64,000 nt of DNA. It comes from CAWDCV01 sp963728125. GTDB taxonomy: Bacteria > Actinomycetota > Actinomycetes > CAWDCV01. A model generated the notes under the pieces. It was given only the letters and a program-made list of their open reading frames with translations. It was not told where the DNA came from and made no database searches. Every line of letters starts with the position of its first letter. Position 1 is the stretch's first letter. The stretch is taken from positions 495,931 through 559,930 of the forward strand of contig CAVSIZ010000019.1 of assembly GCA_963728125.1 (NCBI GenBank), given 5' to 3'. Both the position numbers and the translations under genes were made by a program. Shown in pieces: positions 52,621 through 61,709 of the stretch.

Positions 52621-53214
52621 CTACGGCAGGCCGACCTGATCGGCGTACATGTCCATGGCGCGGTCGAGCAGGCGGCCCCATCGGTCGCCGCCGGGATCGT
52701 TGGCGAGTTGCTGGTCGATAAGGCCGGCGATGACCGCCGTCATGAGATCCACATCCGCGTCCTCGGTGACTCCGAACTCGCTGAGCTGCCGGCGTAGCCG
52801 CTCGAAGACGCGTACTGACGGCGCGTACGACTCCGGGCTCGGCGTGAAGTTCGGAATGAGGCGCAGATTCATCAGCTGATGACGTGGCGGGTCGGTGACG
52901 CAGAACTCGAAGAACGCCCGCGCACCAACTTTGAGTGCCGCTCGTGGCGACGCAGGCAGGCGTTGCTCGAGCTCCGTCTCGATCTCGTCGTACTCCGACC
53001 ATGCCTGACCGAACATGGCGTCGTAGATGGCGTGCTTCGAGTCGAAGTACGAGTACAGCGACGGTGCCTGCATCCCGACCCGCGCCGCTACATCGCGCAA
53101 AGTGATCGCCGCGAGACCGTTCTCCCTGGCCGCATCCCATGCAGCACTCAGAATCTCCGAACGAGCAACCTCACGACGTTTGGCCTGCCAATCAACGGTC
53201 GGACTTTCTAACAT
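52621..53214 (-). CDS. TetR-family transcriptional regulator
   Basis: A 197-residue TetR repressor. The helix-turn-helix spans about residues 20-62 (ILSAAWDAARENGLAAITLR, then MQAPSLYSYFDSKHAIYDAM). A TetR C-terminal helical domain with WHG-like features binds ligand (ARAFFEFCVTDPPRHQLMNL). A palindrome overlaps its start codon. It forms an operon with the MDMPI-family gene and diverges from ygfZ. Confidence 0.88.
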   Translation of the reverse strand: MLESPTVDWQAKRREVARSEILSAAWDAARENGLAAITLRDVAARVGMQAPSLYSYFDSKHAIYDAMFGQAWSEYDEIETELEQRLPASPRAALKVGARAFFEFCVTDPPRHQLMNLRLIPNFTPSPESYAPSVRVFERLRRQLSEFGVTEDADVDLMTAVIAGLIDQQLANDPGGDRWGRLLDRAMDMYADQVGLP

Positions 53215-53220
53215 AGTTAG
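53208..53220. promoter_or_regulatory. Probable TetR operator
   Basis: CTAAC-ATA-GTTAG, 5-bp arms, covering the TetR start codon at 53214. It suits autorepression. No second copy was noticed in the window. Confidence 0.5.
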
Positions 53221-53302
53221 GAACCGTGGCAGGTGCTTGCTTGTGAGTCAAGGGCCGTGCTCTCCCCTCAGGTCATTGCGCGGCCGACCTACGCTGACTG
53301 CC

Positions 53303-54232
53303 ATGCCCAGCCCGCTTCTTGCTCGTCCCGGTGCCGTCGAGGCAGAGGGCATCGACGCGGGCGTGGCGGCGCATTACGGCGACCCGATCCGCGAGCAGCG
53401 TGCACTCGCAGCCGACCGCGCCATCGTCGATCTCTCCCATCGGCCGGTCGTGCGCGTCACAGGACCGGACCGGCTGTCCTGGCTGCATTCGCTGGCGACT
53501 CAGCACCTCGAGTCGCTCCCCGTCGGCGTACCCAGCGAGGCGCTGATCCTGTCGCCGCATGGGCACGTCGAGCACCAGCTGCTGCTGGTGGATGACGGTG
53601 AGGCCACCTGGATGCACATCGAGCCAGGCACCGCCGAGCAGCTGGTGTCTTTCCTCGACTCGATGCGGTTCCTGCTTCGCGTGGACGTGGCCGACGTCAG
53701 CGAGGAGTGGGCGGTGCTCGCGGTGCCGTCTTCACAGGATGTTGCTGGCTTGCGTCGAGGCGAAGAGGTGTTCGTACGTCGCGAAGCGATCGACGACATC
53801 GTCGACTCAGTGGGTTTCCCACTCGCTGGCCTGTGGGCGTACGAGGCGCTGCGAGTCGAGGCGCGTCGCCCGCGACTCGGCTTCGAGACCGACCACCGCA
53901 CCATCCCCCACGAGGTGGGCTGGCTCGACTCAGCCGTGCACCTCAACAAGGGCTGCTACCGCGGCCAGGAGACCGTCGCGCGCGTCCACAACCTCGGTAG
54001 ACCGCCGCGCCGCCTGGTCTTCCTGCATCTCGACGGCTCGGTCGAAACCCTGCCTCCGCACTGCGCAGCGGTCGAGTTCGACGGTCGCCAGGTTGGCTTC
54101 GTCACCTCCTCGGCGCGCCACCACGAGCTCGGGCCCATTGCGTTAGCGCTCATCAAGCGCAACATTCCCGACAACGCCCCGCTCCTCGCCGGCGGCGTGG
54201 CCGCCTCACAAGAGGTCGTTGTCCCCGCCTGA
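53303..54232 (+). CDS. ygfZ: Folate-binding protein YgfZ (GcvT-like)
   Basis: A 309-residue tetrahydrofolate-binding protein of the YgfZ/GcvT fold, involved in iron-sulphur enzyme maturation. The signature KGCYRGQE lies near residues 216-223 with the key Cys218. The N-terminal LSHRPVVRVTGPDRLSWLHSLATQ is also typical. ATG at 53303 fits the family length. It stands alone and diverges from TetR. Confidence 0.92.
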   Translation: MPSPLLARPGAVEAEGIDAGVAAHYGDPIREQRALAADRAIVDLSHRPVVRVTGPDRLSWLHSLATQHLESLPVGVPSEALILSPHGHVEHQLLLVDDGEATWMHIEPGTAEQLVSFLDSMRFLLRVDVADVSEEWAVLAVPSSQDVAGLRRGEEVFVRREAIDDIVDSVGFPLAGLWAYEALRVEARRPRLGFETDHRTIPHEVGWLDSAVHLNKGCYRGQETVARVHNLGRPPRRLVFLHLDGSVETLPPHCAAVEFDGRQVGFVTSSARHHELGPIALALIKRNIPDNAPLLAGGVAASQEVVVPA

Positions 54233-54249
54233 CCCTTATTCGAATTACG

Positions 54250-55572
54250 TCACTCGGGTGGCGGTATGGGTAATTCGGGGTCGTGAAACACCGAATTGAT
54301 TCTCGGTCGCTTTGCGGGATCGACCCACATCGGCGGAATACACCACACCCGGCCATTACGCCGTTCCAGTTTCCATTCGCCGAAGCGGTGGTGGTGGTAG
54401 TCGCAGCCGAGGGCGAGGTTGTCGATGTTGGTGGGCCCGCCTTTGACCCAGTCGTGCAGGTGCATCACTTCACACCGGGTCGCTGGGACGTCGCAGCCGG
54501 GGTAGACGCAGCCCTTGTCCATGATGGTGAGCACGTGCCGCTGGTGCGCGGTGGCGAGCCGGTTGCCTCGGCCGAGCCACAGGGGTGCGCCGTCGGTGTC
54601 GAACACCGCCGGCACCAGCCGGGCGTTCGCGCGCGATGCGGAGCACGTCGCGGATCGGGAGCAGTCCGCCGTGCGCGGTGGAGACGTGCCCGGTCTGCGT
54701 TCGAGGTCGTCCAGCTTCGCGGTGATGAGCAGGGTCGCCGGGACCCCGGCCTGGGACGGCAGCTCCCCGGAGCCGAGGAGGAGTTTCGCGGCGTCGCGGA
54801 CGGCGTCGTGCATCCGCTGCGACACCGTCCGCATGTCGCGTTCCTGCGCGGTGTGCCTGGGTGCGGCGAGCGGTTCCAACGCCGCCCGGAGCAGCGCCCC
54901 GGTTTCGGGGTCGAGCAGGCCGGTGACCGGGTACATGCCGTGCCGATCCTGCCGGCCGATGCTGAACGCGCGGCTCCGCTGCCGCTCCTCGTCCGTGCTC
55001 CCCAGGGAGCCATCGGGGTCCAGGCACATCAGCAGCCGCGCGCACGCGTGTTTGAGCTGGTCCGGGTCGAGGGTGCGCGCGTGGGCGACCAGGTCGTGTT
55101 CCGCCTGGTCCCGGGTCGGCTGATCCACGGTGTCGGGGATGCGGCGCATCGTCTGCCGAATCAACCGCACGTGCTCCGCGCCGATCTCGCCCTGCGCGAC
55201 CGCGTCCGCGAGCACCGGCAGCCGCGGCGGTAGCAGCTCTCCCGAAGTCATCGCCCGGCTCGGCGCCAGGTCGTCCGCCAGCGACAGTCGTGACCCGGCC
55301 TCCGCCGCGGAGCAGTTCAGCAGCTGCCGCAGCAACGCCGCCGCCGTGCGGCAGCCATGCTGCTCCGCCAAACCCCGCGTCTTCACCTCAGCCAGGGCAC
55401 CGCTACGCCGGGCGGGTGCCTGCCGGTCCACCCGGTCCATGCGGCGCACCCCATCGAGCAGCCTCTCGGCGTCCACCGCGGACCAGTCGAAGTCGGCCAA
55501 CGCACGCGAGCTCGCACTCGAACATGCGCAAGTGGTCTCCAGCTCACTGTGCAGCTCGAGTTCGGCGACCAT
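54250..55572 (-). CDS. HNH endonuclease domain protein with DUF222 (13E12 repeat family)
   Basis: A 440-residue protein. The N-terminal DUF222 region (LADFDWSAVDAERLLDG onward) is followed by a C-terminal HNH nuclease: CVYPGCDVPATRCEVMHLHD, then GCDYHHHRFGEW. The family is abundant in actinobacteria and often multi-copy. Between residues about 293 and 315 the reading looks wrong (TSPPRTADCSRSATCSAS). The +1-related frame over the same 70 bases encodes the family sequence TGHVSTAHGGLLPIRDVLRI, so two compensating indels are suggested. Function is unknown; it is probably a homing or mobile nuclease. Confidence 0.85.
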   Translation of the reverse strand: MVAELELHSELETTCACSSASSRALADFDWSAVDAERLLDGVRRMDRVDRQAPARRSGALAEVKTRGLAEQHGCRTAAALLRQLLNCSAAEAGSRLSLADDLAPSRAMTSGELLPPRLPVLADAVAQGEIGAEHVRLIRQTMRRIPDTVDQPTRDQAEHDLVAHARTLDPDQLKHACARLLMCLDPDGSLGSTDEERQRSRAFSIGRQDRHGMYPVTGLLDPETGALLRAALEPLAAPRHTAQERDMRTVSQRMHDAVRDAAKLLLGSGELPSQAGVPATLLITAKLDDLERRPGTSPPRTADCSRSATCSASRANARLVPAVFDTDGAPLWLGRGNRLATAHQRHVLTIMDKGCVYPGCDVPATRCEVMHLHDWVKGGPTNIDNLALGCDYHHHRFGEWKLERRNGRVWCIPPMWVDPAKRPRINSVFHDPELPIPPPE

Positions 55573-55696
55573 GAAGAAATGCTAGACCCAGCGACCGACA
55601 ATTTCGGACCCGTCCACAGAGCAATTGCCAGGGTACGAGTAAAACAATTCTTGACATTACTCCTGTGGATAAAGAGCAGTGAGAGAAGTTTTTTTG
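55573..55696. other. AT-richer intergenic region upstream of the DUF222/HNH gene
   Basis: A 124-base gap with lower GC than its surroundings. It contains TTATCCACAG (reverse strand) and a run of seven T at about 55689. It likely holds the promoter of the HNH gene and the end of the membrane-protein gene. No clear hairpin precedes the T run. Confidence 0.4.
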
Positions 55697-58210
55697 TCAG
55701 ACCCCAGTGCTAACGCGCGGGTCCGGCGCCATGGCGACGAGCTCAGCGAGCACCACGTCGTACTCGGGGACGCGCGGGTAGTCGCTGTGGGTCCCAATCT
55801 GGAGGAGGTACCCCGACCGATCCTCCTCGGACGCGGATCGATCGAGGGGGTTGGAGACGTAGCCACCGACAGGGAAGCCGAGGTAGTCGGTTCGACGCCA
55901 GAGGCTGCGCCACCCGAGTCCGTTTCCCGGCACGGTCAGCCGACGCGCCAGCGGACTGACGTCGGCGGCATCCTCGAGGTCGGCCCCCTGCCACGGATCC
56001 CGCTGCCATAGCGATGCCGATCGCACGCGTGGCGTACCCAGCACGTCGGGCCCGAGAAGTTCGGGCAGGATCCGGCCAAAGTACGAGCGGAGCTGGCAGC
56101 CGTACGTCAACAGCAGCACCTGTGGTCGCTCCTCAGATTCGAGGCGGCGACGGCCCAGCAAGACCGAGACCGAAAGCACCGCGCCCAGGCTGTGTGCGGA
56201 CAGGATCACGGCCCGACCGTGGCGGCGGTCAGTTTCGATGAGCGACTCATCCCCCCGTGGCGGCGTCAGCCATTCCTCGACGCGGGCGGCCAACTCCGGG
56301 ACTGCGCGCTCGGCATAGCAGGGTGGGCCGAACGGGTGAGCAGAGCGCGGCAAGAAGCAGATGAGATCCCACAGCAGCCCGAGGGGCCGCGTACGCCCAC
56401 TCGCTCCGACGAGTGCACCGGTAATGACAACGGCGGCGAACGCCAGCAGGGCGAAGCCGTAATCCGACAGCGCACGCAAGATCCCCTGCTGATCCGGCCA
56501 CACGACCCACGGTGGTTCTCCCGCGATGGCGAGAACCACGACGACGTACAGACCCGCGACCTCCAGGACGGCGAGTGCGAGTACGCCCTTCTCGGCGCGA
56601 TGAGCCAGGGCCGCCACCCGGCGCGCAGCGATTGGCCCGTCATCCACCTTGCCTGTCGAGTTTGGCAGCATTGCGCGCACCAACCACAGGTGCTTGATCG
56701 CGACGATCACGAGAAGCAGCGCGAACATCACGCTGACGATGGCCGAGGCTCCGGCGAACAGCACGTAGGGGAGCGCGACCGTAAGTACGTTTCCAGAGGT
56801 TGCGCCAGCGAGATCGGCGGCCTCCGCGTTGCCGTTGAGGAGGTTGCCCGCGCCGACCAGCACCAAAGAGGACTCGAGCAACGCGACGTACAGCGCGATG
56901 GCCAGAAAGACACCGGGTGCGCCGCCACTGAACGCAACGGCTCGCCGCTCACTGAGTCGGCGAATCCACACGGCAACGAAAACGGCGGGCGGTACGAGCA
57001 ACAGCAGATCGCGCCACCCACTGCCAGGACCGATCAGTCCGGCGATGACTACACCTGTCAACACGAGCAGGCAGATGAGTGCCACGATGCGCGAGTTCTT
57101 GGTGCTACGTAGGCAGAACGCCGTGCAGAGCACGGCGAACAGCATGACCACGAGGATCGTCGGCAGCCAGGTGGCCCACGGGAGCTCCAGAACAGCATCC
57201 GTGGGCAACGGCAGCAGCCACATGCTGCCCGCTGCAAGCCCCAGGACGAGGACAGCGAGAGCAAGCAACGGCGTCGCAGCCCAGGGCCGCCCGCGAGCGG
57301 AAACCGTGATCGTCGACCCGCAACATGCAGTAAGTACGACGAGCGACCCCGCTGCAGCAATCAGAGCCGCAGTACGAGCCCCACTGCTCGGCGCCTCCCA
57401 CGCGGGCAGGGAGAGCAATACGGCGATCAGCGAGAAACCGGCAGCGAGATGGACGAATGCCAATCCCTCGACGAGCTGATCGCGCGTCCAGAACCGCGGC
57501 TTCCCGAGCACGGTGTCGGGGGCGTCCGTGGGCGCAGGAAACTCCTGCGGCCCGCTCGCGCGCTCGTACCTTGACGATGTCCGCGCGGACAGGAACCACA
57601 GCACCAGCAAGAAGGCGAGCGGTCCCACCGCAGCGATGACCAAGCGCTCGTTGTGCGGTCCGTCGAACATGTTGTTCACCAGCGACAACCAATTGCCGCA
57701 GGCGGCTACACCGCCGGGATAGCACTGCGTAGCAATCAGGCCCAAGGTGAGCTCGGCGGCCGTTGCCACGCCGAGGAGCGTGAGACCAATGGCGAAGAGT
57801 CGGACGATGCCCCGTCCCGACGATGTCTCGCTCCGATCCGCAGGGTCGCTGAGGCGTCGTGTCCAGTACGCCAGGTTGGCCAGGCCGAACGGCAACAGCA
57901 GCATCCACCCGAACCGAACGGCGATGCCGAGGAGCGATGACGCTCTGCCCTCGCCTCCGCCCAGGCTCGTACGGGCAAGGCCGCCCCAGGAGTACGCCTC
58001 ACGGGTGACGTACGGCGGCGTGTAGCCGCGGTCGCCCGGCCGCAACGTGTCGGTGGCGCCGATCCTGGCCCGCCAGAAGCCAGCGACTTCGTCACCGAGA
58101 ACGCGCTCGATCTTCTCCTGCGGCAGGTCGAGCAGCGATGCGGGTGGCGTGTTGTTCACTCCGTGCACGCGCAGCTCGAGGACATCCGCTCGTTCCGTTG
58201 TGCCGACCAT
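55697..58210 (-). CDS. Large membrane protein with split alpha/beta-hydrolase-like ends
   Basis: A protein of about 837 residues that I do not recognise as a named family. The N-terminus has LRVHGVNNTPP, an oxyanion-type strand of lipase-like hydrolases. About a dozen hydrophobic segments fill residues roughly 95-590. The C-terminal soluble part has VILSAHSLGAVLSVSVLL, resembling a nucleophile elbow (Ser in AHSLG), then SGYLLQIGTHSDY near the end, which could give the His. A hydrolase fold interrupted by a membrane domain is a fair inference. ATG at 58210 is chosen because GGGGGG lies 3-4 bases before it. A TTG 21 bases upstream is also open. Confidence 0.75.
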   Translation of the reverse strand: MVGTTERADVLELRVHGVNNTPPASLLDLPQEKIERVLGDEVAGFWRARIGATDTLRPGDRGYTPPYVTREAYSWGGLARTSLGGGEGRASSLLGIAVRFGWMLLLPFGLANLAYWTRRLSDPADRSETSSGRGIVRLFAIGLTLLGVATAAELTLGLIATQCYPGGVAACGNWLSLVNNMFDGPHNERLVIAAVGPLAFLLVLWFLSARTSSRYERASGPQEFPAPTDAPDTVLGKPRFWTRDQLVEGLAFVHLAAGFSLIAVLLSLPAWEAPSSGARTAALIAAAGSLVVLTACCGSTITVSARGRPWAATPLLALAVLVLGLAAGSMWLLPLPTDAVLELPWATWLPTILVVMLFAVLCTAFCLRSTKNSRIVALICLLVLTGVVIAGLIGPGSGWRDLLLLVPPAVFVAVWIRRLSERRAVAFSGGAPGVFLAIALYVALLESSLVLVGAGNLLNGNAEAADLAGATSGNVLTVALPYVLFAGASAIVSVMFALLLVIVAIKHLWLVRAMLPNSTGKVDDGPIAARRVAALAHRAEKGVLALAVLEVAGLYVVVVLAIAGEPPWVVWPDQQGILRALSDYGFALLAFAAVVITGALVGASGRTRPLGLLWDLICFLPRSAHPFGPPCYAERAVPELAARVEEWLTPPRGDESLIETDRRHGRAVILSAHSLGAVLSVSVLLGRRRLESEERPQVLLLTYGCQLRSYFGRILPELLGPDVLGTPRVRSASLWQRDPWQGADLEDAADVSPLARRLTVPGNGLGWRSLWRRTDYLGFPVGGYVSNPLDRSASEEDRSGYLLQIGTHSDYPRVPEYDVVLAELVAMAPDPRVSTGV

Positions 58211-58253
58211 TGGCCCCCCAAGGCAGTTCAAGATCGCTGATTGTCTCGGTCGC

Positions 58254-58691
58254 CTAGTCGACCTCGATGATCAGGGTGACCGGCCCGTCGTTGATGAGCT
58301 CGACATCCATGTGGGCACCGAACACGCCGGTCTCAACGTGGGCACCGCGATCGCGCAGAGTCATGACAAGCCGTTCAACGAGCGGCTCCGCGACCTCGCC
58401 GGGCGCGGCTGCTGACCAGGACGGGCGGCGGCCTTTTCGGGTGTCGGCGTAGAGGGTGAATTGACTGACGACGAGCAGCGGAGCGCCGACATCGGCGGCC
58501 GAGCGTTCGCCGTCGAGGATGCGTAACTCGTAGATCTTGGCGGCCAGTCGGTCGGCAATCTCCGGGGTGTCCGCGTGAGTCACCCCGATCAGGACCATCA
58601 GTCCCGGTGCTGGAAGCGAGCCGACGGTCGCTCCGTCCACGCGCACCGTGGCTCGAGACGCTCGCTGGACGACCGCACGCACGGCCGGCAT
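58254..58691 (-). CDS. dtd: D-aminoacyl-tRNA deacylase
   Basis: A 145-residue DTD protein that hydrolyses D-amino acids mischarged on tRNA. MPAVRAVVQRASRATVRVDG opens it. The conserved SQFTLYADTRKGRRPSW (SQxxL motif near residue 81) and NDGPVTLIIEVD (the Gly-cisPro loop) are both intact. It stands upstream of the membrane-protein gene and diverges from the BKACE gene. Confidence 0.95.
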   Translation of the reverse strand: MPAVRAVVQRASRATVRVDGATVGSLPAPGLMVLIGVTHADTPEIADRLAAKIYELRILDGERSAADVGAPLLVVSQFTLYADTRKGRRPSWSAAAPGEVAEPLVERLVMTLRDRGAHVETGVFGAHMDVELINDGPVTLIIEVD

Positions 58692-58735
58692 CGTCTCAGA
58701 GCCGCTTGGGCGAGACGAAGTGGCACGATGCGAGC

Positions 58736-59569
58736 ATGCCGGCTGCGAACACGCTGATCACCGTCGCGCCGACCGGTGCCGAGGTCGTCAAGGCCGACGT
58801 TCCGGCGCTCCCCGTCACGCTCGACGAGCTGGTGTGGACGGCCAAGGAGTGTGAGGCGGCGGGTGCCGCGGTCGTGCACGTGCACATCCGCGACGACGAT
58901 GCACAGCCGACCCTCGACCCGTCACGATTGAAAGACACGGTCCAGGCGCTCCATCAGGAGACCGACCTCATCGTGCAGCTATCCACTGGCGGTGCTGTCA
59001 GCGATACGTACGACGATCGGTTGCGCGTCCTCGATGCTGCACCCGATGCGTGCTCACTGACATGCGGCACAGTGAACTTCGGCGACGGCGTCTTCCTCAA
59101 CTCGTGGCCGTTCGTCGCCGAGCTGTACCAGGCGACGCAGCAACGGGGCGTAGTTCCGGAGTTCGAGCTGTTCGACCTCGGTCACGTCGCAACGCTGCAC
59201 CGCCTGCTCGACAGTTACGGACCGCCAGTGGGAGGGCACATCCACTGCGACCTCGTGATGGGTGTACCTGGCGGCATGCCTGGTACGGCGCAGGCGCTGG
59301 TCGCAGCGGTCGAGGCGCTGCCGCGAGGGGACGACGTCAGCTGGGCGGCAACCGGCATCGGACGAACGACACTGCCCGTCGCTCTCGCGGCGCTCTCCGC
59401 GGGAGGGCATCTGCGGGTTGGCATGGAGGACACCGTCACATTCGCGCGTGGCCGCCCGGTAGAGCACAACGCCGAGCTCGTGGAGCGTGCAGCGCAGCTA
59501 GCCAACCTCGCGCAGCGCCCATCGATGAGCACGGACGACGCACGCCGTTTTCTCGGCATCCAACCGTGA
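58736..59569 (+). CDS. 3-keto-5-aminohexanoate cleavage protein (BKACE, DUF849 family)
   Basis: A 277-residue BKACE TIM barrel that cleaves beta-keto acids with acetyl-CoA. The opening TLITVAPTGAEVVKADVPALP, the metal-site HVHIRDDDAQPTLD near residue 47 and VGGHIHCDLVMGVPGGMP near 165 are diagnostic. The substrate within this diverse family is not predictable. ATG at 58736. The stop overlaps the asparaginase start, which overlaps the permease, so the three form a small nitrogen-compound operon. Confidence 0.9.
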   Translation: MPAANTLITVAPTGAEVVKADVPALPVTLDELVWTAKECEAAGAAVVHVHIRDDDAQPTLDPSRLKDTVQALHQETDLIVQLSTGGAVSDTYDDRLRVLDAAPDACSLTCGTVNFGDGVFLNSWPFVAELYQATQQRGVVPEFELFDLGHVATLHRLLDSYGPPVGGHIHCDLVMGVPGGMPGTAQALVAAVEALPRGDDVSWAATGIGRTTLPVALAALSAGGHLRVGMEDTVTFARGRPVEHNAELVERAAQLANLAQRPSMSTDDARRFLGIQP

Positions 59570-60516
59570 ACCCCGTCATCGCCGACGTCGTTCGATCAGG
59601 GTTCGTCGAGGGCCATCATCACGGTTGCATCGTCGCTCTCAACGCGGACGGGTCGACGGCATTCACCATCGGCGACGTCGATTCGCCGATCTTTCCACGC
59701 TCGGCGAACAAGCCGATGCAGGCCGCCGGCATGGTGCGCGCCGGACTCGATCTCTCCGGGGAGCTCCTCGCTCTCGCAGCATCGAGCCACAGCGGTGAGC
59801 CGCCCCACCTGGACGGCGTGAGCAGCATCCTGACCTCCGCCGGGCTCTCCGTCGCCGACCTGCGGACGCCACCCGATCTACCGCTCGACGAGGCAGCCCG
59901 CGAGGCATGGCTGCGCGCAGGACACGGCCGCGAACCGATCGCCATGAACTGCTCCGGCAAGCACGCGGGCATGCTTGCGACCTGCGTTGTGAATGACTGG
60001 CCGACGCAGACCTACCTTGACCCCGAGCATTCGCTGCAGCGCGCGATCCGCACCACCGTCGAGGAGCTGGCAGGGGAGAAGGTCAGTGCTGTCGGTGTCG
60101 ACGGCTGCGGTGCCCCACTCTTCGCCCTGAGTCTGGGCGGCCTCGCGCGAGCGTTCCGCCACCTCGTGCTCGCCGATACCGAGAGTTTCGAGGGACGCGT
60201 TGTTGCCGCCATGAGAGCGCACCCGTTCTACGTCGCCGGTACGGGTCGAGACGCCACGCTGCTCATGGAAGGCATCCCCGGATTGCTGGCCAAGGACGGC
60301 GCGGAAGGTGTCTTCGCCGCGGCGCTCGCGGATGGTCGAACAGTGGCGGTCAAGGTCGACGACGGTGCCGCTCGCGCACGTGCCCCCGTGATGGTCGCGG
60401 CGTTGCGGCGTCTCGGTGAGCAGCATGTGGTTCTCGACGAGCTCGAGACGACACCCGTTCTCGGCGGCGGTCGGGTCGTCGGTCAGGTGCGCGCCGCACT
60501 CGACACGGCGCGGTGA
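59566..60516 (+). CDS. Asparaginase (L-asparaginase II family)
   Basis: A 316-residue member of the plant-pathogen-type asparaginase II family (NPVIADVVRSGFVEGHHHG, then PRSANKPMQAAGMVRAG, then NCSGKHAGMLATC near residue 128 and GVDGCGAPLFALSL near 180). It is distinct from the classical bacterial AnsA/AnsB fold. GTG at 59566 overlaps the BKACE stop. It likely releases ammonia from asparagine or a related amide imported by the next gene's transporter. Confidence 0.88.
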   Translation: MNPVIADVVRSGFVEGHHHGCIVALNADGSTAFTIGDVDSPIFPRSANKPMQAAGMVRAGLDLSGELLALAASSHSGEPPHLDGVSSILTSAGLSVADLRTPPDLPLDEAAREAWLRAGHGREPIAMNCSGKHAGMLATCVVNDWPTQTYLDPEHSLQRAIRTTVEELAGEKVSAVGVDGCGAPLFALSLGGLARAFRHLVLADTESFEGRVVAAMRAHPFYVAGTGRDATLLMEGIPGLLAKDGAEGVFAAALADGRTVAVKVDDGAARARAPVMVAALRRLGEQHVVLDELETTPVLGGGRVVGQVRAALDTAR

Positions 60517-61709
60517 TGGCTGCGCAACCTCCGAGTCGGCTAGCCCGGCGACTCGGCCTCGCCGACGCCGTCGTCGTTGGACTCGGCGCAATGCTTGGCA
60601 CGGGAGTCTTCGTCGTCTTCGCGCCCGCAGCTGACTTGGCTGGGGCAGCGCTGCTGGTCAGCCTGCTCTTGGCCGCAGGAGTCGCGTACTGCAACGCGAT
60701 GTCGTCGGCTCAGCTCGCGGCGCTGCATCCGCAGGCCGGCGGGACGTACGTGTACGGGCGGGAACGCATCGGGCCAGCGTGGGGCGCCGCTGCGGGCTAC
60801 GCATTCCTCGCGGGCAAGACTGCGTCAGGCGGCGCCGCCGCTATCGCGGTCGGTGTTTATGCCGTGCCAGGCAACACGACGCTGCAGCGTCTGGTCGCTG
60901 CGTGTGCGGTAGCAACGGCGACGGCGCTCAATTGGTGGGGTGTCACCCGCACCGTTGGTGTCACCAGAGTTCTTGTTGTGCTGCTGGTGTTCGTGCTCAG
61001 CGGTGTCGTGGTCCTCGGACTCACCGGGACGACGGCGCCGGCGACGACGGCCCCCTTCTGGCCGGCCGACGGAGCCCTCGGTGTCCTCTCGGCTGCTGCG
61101 TTGCTCTTCTTCGCCTTCGCCGGGTACGCCCGCATCGCCACCCTGGGTGAAGAGGTTCGCGACCCCGCTGTCACGATTCCTCGAGCGATCCCGCTCGCGC
61201 TCGGCATCGTCCTGGCGATCTACGCGGCGGTTGCTGCGACGGCTCTAGTCGTACTCGGACCGGATCGGCTTGCGGAATCCGCAGCGCCCCTCGTCGACGT
61301 CATCACCGTGGCTGGCTACCCCGATCTGGGCGTCGTCGTTCGGCTGGCGGGGGCGCTTGCTGCGTACGCAGTGCTTCTCGGTCTCATTGCGGGGGTCAGT
61401 CGTACGGCGTTCGCCATGGCAGCCAACCGGAACGTCCCGGCAGTCTTCGCGAGCGTGTCAGAGCGACGCAAGGTTCCCGGTCGCGCGGTCATCGCCGTTG
61501 GTGTCGTCGTCTTCTGCATCGCATTGTCTGGCGGACTCGTGGGTGCGGTCGCCGTGAGCGCGTTCACCATCCTGCTCTACTACGCAATCACCAATGCAGC
61601 AGCGCTGCGCCTCGCGGCGTCGGAACGCCGAGTGCCTCGCATCGTTCCCATACTCGGGCTCATGGCCTGCTGTTTGCTTGCGTTCAGCCTGCTGTGGCAG
61701 GCCATTTAG
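60516..61709 (+). CDS. APC-family amino acid permease
   Basis: A 397-residue transporter with about 11-12 hydrophobic segments. The first helix GLGAMLGTGVFVVFAPAADLAG carries the glycine-rich unwound motif of APC permeases, and FFAFAGYARIATLGEEVRDP is helix 6 and its loop. ATG at 60516 overlaps the asparaginase stop; an in-frame GTG at 60513 is equivalent. It probably imports the amino acid used by the two preceding enzymes. It overlaps the end of the convergent glycosyltransferase remnant by 26 bases. Confidence 0.9.
   Translation: MAAQPPSRLARRLGLADAVVVGLGAMLGTGVFVVFAPAADLAGAALLVSLLLAAGVAYCNAMSSAQLAALHPQAGGTYVYGRERIGPAWGAAAGYAFLAGKTASGGAAAIAVGVYAVPGNTTLQRLVAACAVATATALNWWGVTRTVGVTRVLVVLLVFVLSGVVVLGLTGTTAPATTAPFWPADGALGVLSAAALLFFAFAGYARIATLGEEVRDPAVTIPRAIPLALGIVLAIYAAVAATALVVLGPDRLAESAAPLVDVITVAGYPDLGVVVRLAGALAAYAVLLGLIAGVSRTAFAMAANRNVPAVFASVSERRKVPGRAVIAVGVVVFCIALSGGLVGAVAVSAFTILLYYAITNAAALRLAASERRVPRIVPILGLMACCLLAFSLLWQAI

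Noticed and set aside
55680..55700. T run as a rho-independent terminator
   Set aside because: No stable hairpin lies directly before the seven T residues on either strand.
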